From Clostridia bacterium (GTDB lineage: Bacteria > Bacillota > Clostridia > TANB77 > CAG-508), in NCBI GenBank assembly GCA_022793875.1, contig JAAWDR010000026.1, forward strand, positions 1 to 64,000: 64,000 nucleotides of DNA, in the 5' to 3' direction. The position numbers and the translations under genes are program-made. The notes below the pieces were generated by a model that made no database searches, had not been told where the DNA came from, and saw nothing but the letters and a program-made list of their open reading frames with translations. Every line of letters starts with the position of its first letter. The first letter of the stretch is position 1. Shown here piece after piece: positions 20,094 to 30,606 of this stretch.

Positions 20094-20579
20094 TTGAATA
20101 GTAAAATTATTAAAAAGAAAGAGGAAAGCAGAACAGAAAAAGTTTATGCTGTAGTTCCTAAAACATTAAAAGACGCATTAAAAAAATATGTTGCTTCAAT
20201 AGCAAAAGAAGATAGAAAAGCGACTGAAAGTGAAATTATAAATAGAGCATTAGAAGAATACCTTGAAATTAAAGCTAATGAAAAAAGTGTAAGTAAATTA
20301 GAAAAAATGTTAGAAAAAATAATAGAAGAAAAGTTAAGTAGAAAGTTTGAAAGACATATTGCATTGTTAAGTAAGAGTGCAAAAGCAAGTTTTTCTTCAA
20401 TATTTTTACAAGCTTATGTATTATCATACATATTTAATAGTGAAGATGATCAGCAATTCATAAAGGATAAAATCAATCTTGCAAATAAATTGGGTTATCA
20501 AGCAATAAAATCTCCATATTTTGAAGATGACATCACTAGAATATTACCTAAGGACTTAAATTTTAAAAATTTAATATAA
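20094..20579 (+). CDS. Ribbon-helix-helix-like accessory protein (possible relaxosome/partition)
   Basis: EKVYAVVPKTLKDALKKYVASIAKEDRKATESEIINRALEEYLEIK; AAGGAGAGATAAA before TTG 20094. Confidence 0.55.
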   Translation: MNSKIIKKKEESRTEKVYAVVPKTLKDALKKYVASIAKEDRKATESEIINRALEEYLEIKANEKSVSKLEKMLEKIIEEKLSRKFERHIALLSKSAKASFSSIFLQAYVLSYIFNSEDDQQFIKDKINLANKLGYQAIKSPYFEDDITRILPKDLNFKNLI

Positions 20580-20589
20580 GGAGTAGTAT

Positions 20590-21459
20590 ATGGAAAAAGA
20601 TTATAAAGAACAATTAAAAAGTGTATGTAAAAAATATAATTTTAAATATGTAGAATACTCTGAAAATAAAATAGCATTATGTGCAAAAGATACAGATAGG
20701 CATTGGAGTGATTGGATTAAATTAGATTTAAAGAATAAAGATGTAACATTGGTAGGAAATACAGATAATTGTAATTTTTGGTTTTGTGATACTAGAAAAG
20801 ATATGACACCAGAAAAAATAATAGAATTTGTAGCAGACCTTAATACTATGCTTCGTAAATTTAATAATTCATATATTTCTGTAAAATCTTTAATAGATCC
20901 AGAAGATTGGCAAGAAGTTGCAAAAGTACAAGACGCTTATGAGGATAATAGATATAAAATTCAATTTGAAGAAATTGTGTTTGGTTCAGATAATTATATT
21001 TATTTTTCTATATTAAAGGAAGAATATTTATTTAATGGATTATTTAGAATACACGATCCTTCAAACGGAAATGATATGACGTTAGTTAGTATAAGTGATT
21101 GTGAAAAGAAGAAAGATCAAGATTTCTTTAATGCACATTGGGAAGAAATAGAAAATGAACTTTGTGAACGTGCAATAGAAAGACAAATTTCAGATGTTAT
21201 TGAAAAAATAAATAGTTCTAATAATTCTCATTTATTTAAAGGTATTGCTAATTGTGTTTTAGATGAATTAAAAGATGATATGAAAAAAGGAAAAATTAGT
21301 GAATATTTAAAAGTTGATTATGATTCTGTAATAAATATTACAGAAAGAATTTTAGATGATGAATACTTTATAGAAAGTGTAAGTAGTTGTATATGCTATG
21401 CAATTGATATGAAGGAATCAGAATTAGAAAATATGCAAGAATCAGAAAAATCTTTGTAA
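20590..21459 (+). CDS. Hypothetical protein
   Basis: 289-aa ORF, RBS AAGGAGTAGTAT. Confidence 0.6.
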   Translation: MEKDYKEQLKSVCKKYNFKYVEYSENKIALCAKDTDRHWSDWIKLDLKNKDVTLVGNTDNCNFWFCDTRKDMTPEKIIEFVADLNTMLRKFNNSYISVKSLIDPEDWQEVAKVQDAYEDNRYKIQFEEIVFGSDNYIYFSILKEEYLFNGLFRIHDPSNGNDMTLVSISDCEKKKDQDFFNAHWEEIENELCERAIERQISDVIEKINSSNNSHLFKGIANCVLDELKDDMKKGKISEYLKVDYDSVINITERILDDEYFIESVSSCICYAIDMKESELENMQESEKSL

Positions 21460-21475
21460 AAAGGAAATATAGTAA

Positions 21476-23137
21476 ATGGATAAAGATAGATTTAGTGATG
21501 GAGTTTTCTTTAAATGGTTAAATCAAAAAGAAATATATAAAAAGTATGATAATAAAGGTAGGTCAATACGAATACAAGCGTATTTAGACGAGCTACACGA
21601 AGATTATATTGCTACTAGACCAGGTGCTGATTTTGGAGATGATTTACACGGACTTTTTGGATATATAAATGGTAATTCTAATGTGGAAAAAATGGATTTA
21701 AAGGAAATAAAAAAGTATGTAGTAAATAAAACTTTAAACAATATAGATATATATAAAACTGTAATTTCACTTAGTGAATCTGACGCAATTCAATATGGAT
21801 ATACAATTAAAACTGCTTGGAAAGATTTAATAATTGAACGAATAAATGAAATAGGGGAACAGTATGGAATAAAACCAGAAAACATTGAATGGACAGCTTC
21901 ATATCATTCTAAAAAAAATAATCCACATTGCCATTTGCTTTTTTGGAATAAAAATCAAAATTTAGAACTTCAAAAGAAACCATTTGTTAGATATAAAAAG
22001 ATTAGAAAAGCATTATCAAAAAGTATATTTAAACTAAAATTAAAAAGTTTATATGATATTAAAAATGTTTCTAAAAAACAAATAGCAAATTTAACAAATG
22101 AGGAATTGCAAAAATATAAAGATACACTAAAAGAATTTTATAAGAATCCAGATATGCAATTAAGAATTGTAGATACAGATAATGAAGAAAAAATAATAAT
22201 GGATAGCTTAAAAGATTTAGAATTAGAACATCATATTTATATTTGTGATATAGAAGAACCTAATAATTTTACAGAAATAAAGAAAATAGAGGTAGACAGA
22301 TTTGAATTTAAAAATTGTGGAGAACAATCAATACTTTATAGGCAAAATTCTTTTTTAGACACAGCAGAGTTTTTAGCAAATTTCTCAAATTTAAAAGTAT
22401 TTGATAGTAAAAGTGAGTTAGAAAATTATATAGCTCAAAAGAATAAAGAACATATAGACATAGAAAACAAACTTAAAGAAATAATGCCAGATATTTTTGG
22501 AATACCAATAATATCAAATAAATTCAAAGAGCAAAATTTCGATATTATTCTTAATAAAATAGCAGAGTTAAAAAGTATATCTAATAATTTTGAAAATGGT
22601 TATAAATACAAATATCAAATACCAGAAGTAAAGATGTATATAGATGAACTATCTAAACTTATTCTAAATACTTCAGAAGATTGCAAAAATGAATTTGATG
22701 AATACATACAAACATCAATAAATGTTTCAAGAATTATTGCTGATATTGATAATAAAAAGGACTATGAAAAAATAAGAAGAAGAGCAGAAAGCGAAATGTT
22801 TAACAAGATAGGAAATCAGATAATGCAATTTGTAAAAGAAGTTAGTTTTGAAGAATATATTAGAAGGAAACAAGAGTGGATAGATAATAGAATTAAATAT
22901 GCAGAAAAACAAGGAATAAAGAAGGCAAATGAAGATATATATTTAAAACGATTTGAAAGTCAAAATGCTAGAAAGATGATAAATGATATATTTCAAATGC
23001 TATCAGAAGAAAACATATCACTTAATGCTTATTACAATAGATTAAAGAATAGTAGCAATTTATCTAAGCAAGCTAAGAAAGAAATATACTTAAAAAATAG
23101 AATGAAAGGAAATATAGATTGGGGATTAGAAAGATGA
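21476..23137 (+). CDS. Relaxase (MobP-like)
   Basis: ENIEWTASYHSKKNNPHCHLLFWNKN (HxH-type relaxase motif), position upstream of VirD4. Confidence 0.75.
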   Translation: MDKDRFSDGVFFKWLNQKEIYKKYDNKGRSIRIQAYLDELHEDYIATRPGADFGDDLHGLFGYINGNSNVEKMDLKEIKKYVVNKTLNNIDIYKTVISLSESDAIQYGYTIKTAWKDLIIERINEIGEQYGIKPENIEWTASYHSKKNNPHCHLLFWNKNQNLELQKKPFVRYKKIRKALSKSIFKLKLKSLYDIKNVSKKQIANLTNEELQKYKDTLKEFYKNPDMQLRIVDTDNEEKIIMDSLKDLELEHHIYICDIEEPNNFTEIKKIEVDRFEFKNCGEQSILYRQNSFLDTAEFLANFSNLKVFDSKSELENYIAQKNKEHIDIENKLKEIMPDIFGIPIISNKFKEQNFDIILNKIAELKSISNNFENGYKYKYQIPEVKMYIDELSKLILNTSEDCKNEFDEYIQTSINVSRIIADIDNKKDYEKIRRRAESEMFNKIGNQIMQFVKEVSFEEYIRRKQEWIDNRIKYAEKQGIKKANEDIYLKRFESQNARKMINDIFQMLSEENISLNAYYNRLKNSSNLSKQAKKEIYLKNRMKGNIDWGLER

Positions 23138-23159
23138 ATTGTATTTTTTTTAAAGAAAA

Positions 23160-23242
23160 AGTACAGACAATTGATACAAAAATACAATTTTTAAAACCTG
23201 CAATCTCTTATTTTATCTATATAGTACAGATAATTAATACAA
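23160..23242 (+). repeat. Two further copies of the 20-bp repeat
   Basis: AGTACAGACAATTGATACAA 23160-23179 (exact) and AGTACAGATAATTAATACAA 23223-23242; 63-bp spacing. Confidence 0.75.
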
Positions 23243-23300
23243 AATGTTCCACAATAAACATTAATATCAATTTTAATAACAATTTGCAAAAGGAATAAAA

Positions 23301-23537
23301 ATGATTAATATTTTAATTTTTATAATTTCACTACTTGTTTATGGATTTTTATTAAGAATATTTGGCTATTCATATAAGACTTTTATTCAAGTAGTAATTA
23401 ATGCAACTTTAGGCTTGATTGCATTGTATGTATTAAAGCTTATAGAAATTCCAGTACAAATAAATTGGATTTCAATAATAATTACAGCATTTTTAGGATT
23501 ACCAGGAGTAGTTGTAATTACAATTTTTAAAAATTGA
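23301..23537 (+). CDS. BofA-like (pro-sigmaK processing inhibitor family) membrane protein
   Basis: VVINATLGLIALYVLKLIEIPVQINWISIIITAFLGLPGVVVITIF fits the BofA pattern. Confidence 0.55.
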   Translation: MINILIFIISLLVYGFLLRIFGYSYKTFIQVVINATLGLIALYVLKLIEIPVQINWISIIITAFLGLPGVVVITIFKN

Positions 23538-23549
23538 AAGGGGAAAAAA

Positions 23550-23831
23550 ATGATAACTGATGAAACAAGGCGTGAAAGCTATCAAAAAATAATACCAAAG
23601 CAACCAGTTCGCTATGATCAAATCATTTACATATTAAAAAACAATCCAGAAGGAATGACAGCTAAAGAAATAGCAGTTGAATTACATAAATTGAAACTAA
23701 TTCCAAGTACAGAAAGAAATTTTGTTTCTCCTAGATTAACGGAGTTAGTGAAACAAGGAAAAGTTAAAACGATAGGTAAAAGAGTTTGTCAATATTCAAA
23801 TAGAAAGGTTGCAGTATTTAAAGTTATTTAG
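23550..23831 (+). CDS. Winged-helix DNA-binding protein
   Basis: ILKNNPEGMTAKEIAVELHKLKLIPSTERNFVSPRLTELVKQGKVKTIGKR. Confidence 0.6.
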   Translation: MITDETRRESYQKIIPKQPVRYDQIIYILKNNPEGMTAKEIAVELHKLKLIPSTERNFVSPRLTELVKQGKVKTIGKRVCQYSNRKVAVFKVI

Positions 23832-23862
23832 ATAAACCATACAAAAGAGGAGAAAAATAATA

Positions 23863-26032
23863 ATGAACAAAAGATTAAGTTTAAAAATAATAGGAATGAT
23901 ATTTGCATTTCTCATTAGTATATTTTTATCAAGTTTAATTACCTTTTGCTTAATGCAAATATTTTTAAAACAGCCAGAAGAAATTTTAAAAATAAATGTT
24001 TTTAGAGTTTTAGAAACAGTTGTAAGTTCTAAAGAAAGTATTCAAATTTTTGTATTAACCATTATAAGTTTTATGTTATTTGCTACATTTTCAGTTTTCA
24101 AATTCTTCAGAACAAAAGATTATCATAGCAAAACATATAAAGTAACGGACAATATTGAGATTCCTGTTCCAGTAGGTGGAAAGCAGACACAACACGGCTC
24201 TGTGTGGTGGTTGGATAAAAAGAATTTTAATAAAACATTTGGAACAAACACAATAGATCCTGAAAATCCTACAATACAAGAATTATTAAAAAGGTCAATT
24301 GATGATAAGGAAATAATAAAAAAATCTGAAAATGATGAATCAGTAAAAATTAGTTTAGATGTAGAACCATTACCAGAAGAATTAAGAAAACCTATCTTTT
24401 CTAAAGGTGGTTTAGTTGTAGGAAAAAAGGATAGAAAAATTATAAAGCCATATATAAAACATATAAAACTACCTAAGACAACAAAGTATTTAAAACTTCC
24501 TTCAATAAAAGTAAGAAAAGTTGAAGATGTATTTTTTATAAATGATGATTTACATTCATTAACAATAGGAGCAACGAGATCAGGAAAAACAAGAAGCTTA
24601 GTTCTTCAAAGTATAAATAATACAGCATTAGCAGGAGAGAATATGATAATTAGTGATCCAAAACGGGGAGCTGTTTGAATACACTTGTGTGGAATTAAAA
24701 AGGTTAGGATATAACGTATTAACACTTGATTTTAAAACACCATTAAAGAGTTCTAAATACAACTTTTTGCAACCAGTAATTGAAGCTATAAAACAGAAAA
24801 ATACACCAAAAGCAGAGAATTATGCAAGTGATATAGTGCAAAGTTTAGTTGGAGATGTAAAAGGAAATGGCGAAGCTATTTGGAACAACGGGGAAAAGGC
24901 TGTAATAAGAGCGACTATAATGGCTGTCATAATGGAAAATATAGATAATCCAAAACTTCAAAATCTTCCTAATGTATATCATTTCATTGCAGAAATGTGT
25001 AAAGAGCAAGAAGATAAGACAACATTAATTGATACATATTTAGACTTTTTAAAAGAAATTGATAATACACACCCTGCAATTGCAAGTTTTGCACCTGCTC
25101 AAATGGCAGCGAGCAAAACAAGAGCGTCATTTTACACATCAGCACTTTCTACATTAAATATTTTTATGGATAGTTATGTAGCAAGTATGATTAGTGAAAA
25201 TGAGATAGATATAAATAAATTTAATGAAGAAAAAACAGCACTTTTTATGATTTTACCAGATGAAAAAACAACCTTCTATGGCTTATGTAGTTTATTTGTT
25301 AATCAAGTATATACAAAGCTTGTAGAAATGGCTGATGAGAGGGGTGGTCGCTTAAAAATTCGTACTAATTTTATATTAGACGAATTTGGTTAAGGTAACT
25401 TTTCAGCAATACCTAATTTTCGGACGGATTTTTAACAGTTCGGACGGACGGAAGACGGAATTAAATTTAACTTATTTATTCAGAGTTTTAGCCAATTGAA
25501 TGAAAAATATGGAGATAATGTAGCTCAAAATATAATTGATAACTGTTTCGTACTTAATTACTTGAAAACATCATCAGAAACAACTGCAGAGCGAATTTCA
25601 AAACGTATTGGCACTTATACTACAACAAGTTGGTCGGAGAGTAGTGATAAAAAATCTGATAATAGTGGAAGTAATTCTATGAATTTAATTTCAAGGGCAT
25701 TACTAACAACAGATGAGATTCTAAGATTACAAAGACCATATTTGCTAGTTATGTGTGCTGGAACAGAGCCTGCTATAACTAACTCTCCTGATTTAAGTAA
25801 ATGGACTTTTAATAAACTTTTAGGATTAGGAGATAAGAATTGGAACATTAAAGTAAGACAACTTAGAGAAGACGCAAGAGTTATTAGAGAAATAGTACCA
25901 CTTGAATTATGGGATATAGATAAGCAGACAATGGAACTTAAACAAAAAAAGAAGGAGCGAGAACTGGAGGAAAGACGATTGAATTTTATGAAAAGACAAG
26001 GGGCAATCGAATATCCAAAGGGAAATTTATAG
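23863..26032 (+). pseudogene. VirD4/TraG-type coupling protein, split into three ORFs by small insertions
   Basis: Walker A GATRSGKTRS in 23863-24678; ILDEFG (Walker B) in 24653-25393; FNLFIQSFSQLNEKYG in 25496-26032. Deleting C24664, six Cs and a 6-bp insert at ~25391 restores DPKGELFEYT and LDEFGNFSAIPNFGGFLTVGGGRGIKFNLFIQS. Confidence 0.85.
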
Positions 26033-26046
26033 GAGGAAAACAAAAG

Positions 26047-26403
26047 ATGAAAATTAAAGAAAAATTATTAACACTAGGAACATCATTAGGACTAGGCATA
26101 ATGTCATTAAGTAATACGGTATTTGCTGACATTGTAACAGAAGTATCAGGTGGAGGAGAAATACAAAGTAGTAAAATTGGCACAGGAATGTTAAGACTTG
26201 TAAAGGATTTAACAGGAACATTACAATGGATAATTCCATTTGTGGGAGTAGGATTTATTTTGTGGCACATTTTTAAGATTATATCAGGAGATGAAAGAGA
26301 TCAAGAAATACACAAAAAAGGAATTATTAAAGTTTTAGTTTGTATAGTAGTTGGTTTAATAGTAGTAACAATTGTAAATCTAATGGGAAGATATTTCTCA
26401 TAA
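26047..26403 (+). CDS. VirB2/TrbC-like pilin
   Basis: Signal peptide, two TM segments; immediately downstream of virD4. Confidence 0.6.
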   Translation: MKIKEKLLTLGTSLGLGIMSLSNTVFADIVTEVSGGGEIQSSKIGTGMLRLVKDLTGTLQWIIPFVGVGFILWHIFKIISGDERDQEIHKKGIIKVLVCIVVGLIVVTIVNLMGRYFS

Positions 26404-26422
26404 TTCACGGAGGTAAAGAAAA

Positions 26423-27187
26423 ATGAATAAAAAAGAACAAATTGAAAAAATGAATTTAGAAGTAAAAGAAAAATTGGATTTAACGGATAAAGAATATAAA
26501 GATTCAAAAGAAGTATTAAGCAGATTAAATGAAATGGATTTAGAAAATAATCCAGAATTATATGAAAATACGCAACCAGAAGTTAAGAATCCAACAGAAA
26601 GACAAAAGAAAATTAAAGAATTAGAAGAACGTAAAAAACAAGCAGAGGAAGAAGAAAAAACACTTATAGAAAACTTTTCAGAAGAGATAGGACAAAGTAT
26701 AAAAGATACAGAAAAAATTTGGGGGTATTTAAAGCGTTATGCTTTAATTGGAATGGTTACAGGAGTACCAGGAATTGCATTAACTTGTTTATATGATAAA
26801 TGGAAAGAAAATTCTATGGTAAAAGAGCTAAAGGAATTAAATCAAAAAGTTGTTGCAAGTCAAAATGAACCAGAATTGCATAAGGAACTAGCAGAAAAAT
26901 ATCAAAAATATGAAAGAGAATTTTGCAAAGTACATCATATTGACAAGATACAAGAAAATATCAAGAAATCTAATTCTTTTTTAGAGATAAAAAAGAATAA
27001 AGAAACATTACTTGGATTTGTTAATGAGATTAATAAATATAAAAATATAGATAAAAAAGAAACAGAAAAGGAATTTGAAAAATTAAAACAATTATCTGAT
27101 GAGTTTATAAAACAAGAAGAGAGTAAAGAAAATATTGAAGAAGAAACAGTTGAAGAGGACGAAGAAATAGTAATAGAACCAAAATAA
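26423..27187 (+). CDS. Coiled-coil conjugation protein
   Basis: Charged coiled coil with a TM segment; within T4SS operon. Confidence 0.6.
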   Translation: MNKKEQIEKMNLEVKEKLDLTDKEYKDSKEVLSRLNEMDLENNPELYENTQPEVKNPTERQKKIKELEERKKQAEEEEKTLIENFSEEIGQSIKDTEKIWGYLKRYALIGMVTGVPGIALTCLYDKWKENSMVKELKELNQKVVASQNEPELHKELAEKYQKYEREFCKVHHIDKIQENIKKSNSFLEIKKNKETLLGFVNEINKYKNIDKKETEKEFEKLKQLSDEFIKQEESKENIEEETVEEDEEIVIEPK

Positions 27188-27204
27188 AATAGGAGGGAAT
27201 TTAT

Positions 27205-28053
27205 ATGGTAGTAGGTGTTTTAATAGCAACAGCAATTTCATTTCTATTTGGATATATAGCTCAGGCAATTTTCAATTGGTTTAATGGTGTTTATGATGTT
27301 ATGTTTTGGAACGCCTTTGCTATAGAAATAAATTTTAGAGGACTTTCAAATTTTAGTATTTCAGGACTTTATAATGCAGTTTATACTTTTGCAATTGCAG
27401 TATTAATAATGTTTTTTGTAAAAAAAATGATTGAAGTTTATATGGCTTGGTCAAATGGAGATCCAGAAGTAAGTCCAATGACAGTTGTTATAGGTTTTGT
27501 TAAAGCATTAATAATAATGATTTGTTTTGGATTTATATATACGCAATTTGCTTGGATTTGTTATGACTTATATCAATCTATTTTTATAGGAATGTTAGGG
27601 AATTTTCAAACAATGGGTGTAACAGTTGGAAATGTGGCTTGGAATATATTAGGAGCATTTTTCTATTTAATAATAGCGATTTATATGGTTCTAATATATT
27701 TCCAAACTCTAACAAGAGGTATTGAAATGTTTATATTACGTTTAGCGATTCCAGTAGCTTGTATTGGACTTCTTAATTCTGATGGAGGAGCGTTCAATGG
27801 ATATGTGAAAAAGTTCATATCAAATGCTTTTACAGTAATAGTACAACTAACATTATTACAATTTGCAATTTTACTTATGAATAATGCACATATTATTTTG
27901 TCATTATCTACTGTAATGATAGCAAATAGAACGCCACATTTGTTAAGAGAGTTTATGGAAACATCAGGAGGAAATTCAAGTCTTGGTTCAAAAGTTTCAA
28001 CAGCTACAAGAACAGTAAGCAGTTTTAAAAATATTGTTAGTAAAGGTAGATAA
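27205..28053 (+). CDS. VirB6/TrbL-like polytopic membrane protein
   Basis: Multi-TM protein in T4SS operon; AGGAGGG RBS. Confidence 0.7.
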   Translation: MVVGVLIATAISFLFGYIAQAIFNWFNGVYDVMFWNAFAIEINFRGLSNFSISGLYNAVYTFAIAVLIMFFVKKMIEVYMAWSNGDPEVSPMTVVIGFVKALIIMICFGFIYTQFAWICYDLYQSIFIGMLGNFQTMGVTVGNVAWNILGAFFYLIIAIYMVLIYFQTLTRGIEMFILRLAIPVACIGLLNSDGGAFNGYVKKFISNAFTVIVQLTLLQFAILLMNNAHIILSLSTVMIANRTPHLLREFMETSGGNSSLGSKVSTATRTVSSFKNIVSKGR

Positions 28054-28055
28054 AA

Positions 28056-28589
28056 ATGATTTATATACGAAAAAATTTAGATAATATATTACACCCTAAT
28101 GAAGCCTATACATTAACTTATTTGGATAACAAAGGAAGATTAGTAAAAACAACAAAAGAAATTGATTTGTATAAGATTTGCAATCAATTATATGAAACAA
28201 AACAATTAATAGAAAAAGGAATAATAGCTTCTAGTAAATATGATTATGACGAATGTTGTAGTTATGTATATGGTTTCAATACAAGAAAAGCAATTGAATT
28301 AGTGAAAAAACATATACAAGATTTAAGTGTAACAATAATTCAAATTACATTAGATAAAGAACAAGTTTATTCAGTACAAAATTTAACGGAAGTATTAGAA
28401 AATACGAAAGAACAAATAAAAGTGAGAAATGAATTGATTAAAGAATATCAAGAAGAGGAAGAAAATTATAGAAAAGGTTTAGTAAAGAAAGTGATTCATA
28501 TTCAATCAGAAAAGGATTTTAGAAATCAAGAAATATCAAGATATAAACGAAAAATAAAAGAATATGAAGAATCGTCAATCGAAAGATAA
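28056..28589 (+). CDS. Hypothetical T4SS-operon protein
   Basis: ORF 2 nt after upstream stop. Confidence 0.6.
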   Translation: MIYIRKNLDNILHPNEAYTLTYLDNKGRLVKTTKEIDLYKICNQLYETKQLIEKGIIASSKYDYDECCSYVYGFNTRKAIELVKKHIQDLSVTIIQITLDKEQVYSVQNLTEVLENTKEQIKVRNELIKEYQEEEENYRKGLVKKVIHIQSEKDFRNQEISRYKRKIKEYEESSIER

Positions 28590-28612
28590 ATTATAAAAAT
28601 ACGGAGGACAAA

Positions 28613-29239
28613 ATGAGTAGAATATATCACATAGTAAATTATTTAGGATATTTAGCAGGTTTTGCTTGTGTACTAATGATTGCAGTTGCAGTTTATAAAA
28701 TTCTAACTGGAGATGATATGGAATATAGAAGATATTTAACCAGGATAAAAAATGGATTAATAGCATTGATTCTTATATTAACAATTAGTACCACAAAAAA
28801 TCTAGTATTAACTTATTTTCCATACGTTCAGTCAGCAGACGCAATAGGAGATTTTTCAAGTATTCAAGTATCAGTAACAGATGGAACACTAGAAAAAGAA
28901 GCTAAAGATAAAAAAGGAAGATGGACTATTTCGATAGATGGAGAGTTGTATGTAAAAACAGATGTTAAAAAAATAAATTTTGGTAGTTTTATGAACTCTT
29001 GGAAGAAAGATGTTGATGTGTTTAAAGCGTATGATGAATGTCAAGGAATAACAAGTGGAGGAGTTGCAGAAGAAAAATATTATATGTATTGGACTAAGCA
29101 CGATAATAAAAGTGTAGGACTACTTATCCCACCTGCCTTAAAAGGAAGTATACACAATGATGATGAATTTAAAGAGCTAATACTTAATCCGTGGATAAGT
29201 AGTGGTTGTGAATCTCAATATAAACACGTTGCAAATTAG
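28613..29239 (+). CDS. Membrane protein with VirB2-like N-terminus and extracytoplasmic C-terminal domain
   Basis: Two TM segments then soluble domain; GGAGG RBS. Confidence 0.6.
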   Translation: MSRIYHIVNYLGYLAGFACVLMIAVAVYKILTGDDMEYRRYLTRIKNGLIALILILTISTTKNLVLTYFPYVQSADAIGDFSSIQVSVTDGTLEKEAKDKKGRWTISIDGELYVKTDVKKINFGSFMNSWKKDVDVFKAYDECQGITSGGVAEEKYYMYWTKHDNKSVGLLIPPALKGSIHNDDEFKELILNPWISSGCESQYKHVAN

Positions 29240-29251
29240 GAGGATTTTGAG

Positions 29252-29593
29252 ATGAAAATAGTAAAAAAGTCAAAAATGCCTGATGGAACAGATATACAAA
29301 TTGAAGATTGGAAAAATGTTTATTCACATATTAAGACACTATCAATTGCAACATATCCAAAAGCCAAAAATACAAGTATGTCTGGTTTTATAGAAAGAAA
29401 TAAAACATTTAGATTAGAATTATCAAAACTTGAAAATGATGAACAAGTAGAAAATATATTTAATGAATTAGAAAAAGGTACAATTTCATTAGAAGAGTTA
29501 AGCGACTATTTTTATAATGGTCATAAAGATATGTATTACTTAGGAATGGTTGATAATGAAGAATTACAAGAAGAATTAGATGAAGAAATATAA
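29252..29593 (+). CDS. Hypothetical T4SS-operon protein
   Basis: ORF with AGGAGG RBS. Confidence 0.55.
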   Translation: MKIVKKSKMPDGTDIQIEDWKNVYSHIKTLSIATYPKAKNTSMSGFIERNKTFRLELSKLENDEQVENIFNELEKGTISLEELSDYFYNGHKDMYYLGMVDNEELQEELDEEI

Positions 29594-29633
29594 TAGTTAC
29601 CTTTTTAAAAAGGTAGAAAGGAACACAAAAGAT

Positions 29634-29954
29634 ATGGAAGATGAGAGTAGATTTCAAATAAATATGCCTGCTAATGTAAAAATAAGGGTTGAGATTATAA
29701 ATGGTATTGGAATTAAAGAAATGATAACAACAGCAATAGCAGGAGTAATAGCAGTCTTTATAGCATTGATTTTTAATGCACTATTTAACAATTATTTAAT
29801 TGCATTAGGAATATGGATTCTAATAACAGGTGCTACATTTATCTCTGTTATGAAAGACAAGTATAACACCTGTATAGCAGAATTAATAAACAATATGATT
29901 AAGTTTTATCAAAGACAAAGGATATTTAATTATGTAGTCAAGGAGGAACAATAA
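29634..29954 (+). CDS. PrgI/TrsC-family membrane protein
   Basis: FQINMPANVKIRVEIINGIGIKEMITTAIAGVIAVFIALIF... Confidence 0.65.
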   Translation: MEDESRFQINMPANVKIRVEIINGIGIKEMITTAIAGVIAVFIALIFNALFNNYLIALGIWILITGATFISVMKDKYNTCIAELINNMIKFYQRQRIFNYVVKEEQ

Positions 29955-30565
29955 TGATATTAGATCTTTTAAAAAGAAAAAAGAAAAACAATAATATAAA
30001 AACTTCAGCTAACTTATTTTTAAATATAAAAGATGTGCAAGGTAATTTCTTATATACGATTGATAATAAAGTTCTATGCTATTTAAGAATATATCCAAAA
30101 AACTGTAAGCTAATGTCAAAAGAAGAGCAAGTTGCACACGGACGAAGTATAACAAGAAATTTTGCAAGTGAATTAAAACCATTAAAACTTTATTTTACAA
30201 ACAGACCAATAGATTTAAGAAAAAATCAAGATTTTCAAGCAAGTCTAATGGAAAAGGAAAAAGAAGCTCTTAAATTTTCACTATTGGATAAAAGAAGTAG
30301 AAGTTTTGGGGTGTTATCTACAACAGGAAAAGCATTAGAAAGCGAAATATACTTAATGATTTGGGCTGAAAATGATGAATATGTAGAGCAGGAACTGGTT
30401 AAAAGAATAAATGAAATACGAATGAAATTAACTAATAGTGGATATAAGACAGAAGTTTTAGATGAAAGACTGATTATTCAATTAATAAATAGTTACAATA
30501 ATCCAGATATAGCTTATATAGAAGATCAAAATTATTTAGAAAGTCCATTACAAGTTAAAATTTAA
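29954..30565 (+). CDS. TrsD-like conjugation protein
   Basis: Position before VirB4/TrsE; VQGNFLYTIDNKVLCYLRIYPKNCKLMSKEEQ. Confidence 0.6.
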   Translation: MILDLLKRKKKNNNIKTSANLFLNIKDVQGNFLYTIDNKVLCYLRIYPKNCKLMSKEEQVAHGRSITRNFASELKPLKLYFTNRPIDLRKNQDFQASLMEKEKEALKFSLLDKRSRSFGVLSTTGKALESEIYLMIWAENDEYVEQELVKRINEIRMKLTNSGYKTEVLDERLIIQLINSYNNPDIAYIEDQNYLESPLQVKI

Positions 30566-30606
30566 CAAAAAATTACGAATGATAAAAATATATTAGCGTT
30601 ACGCTA

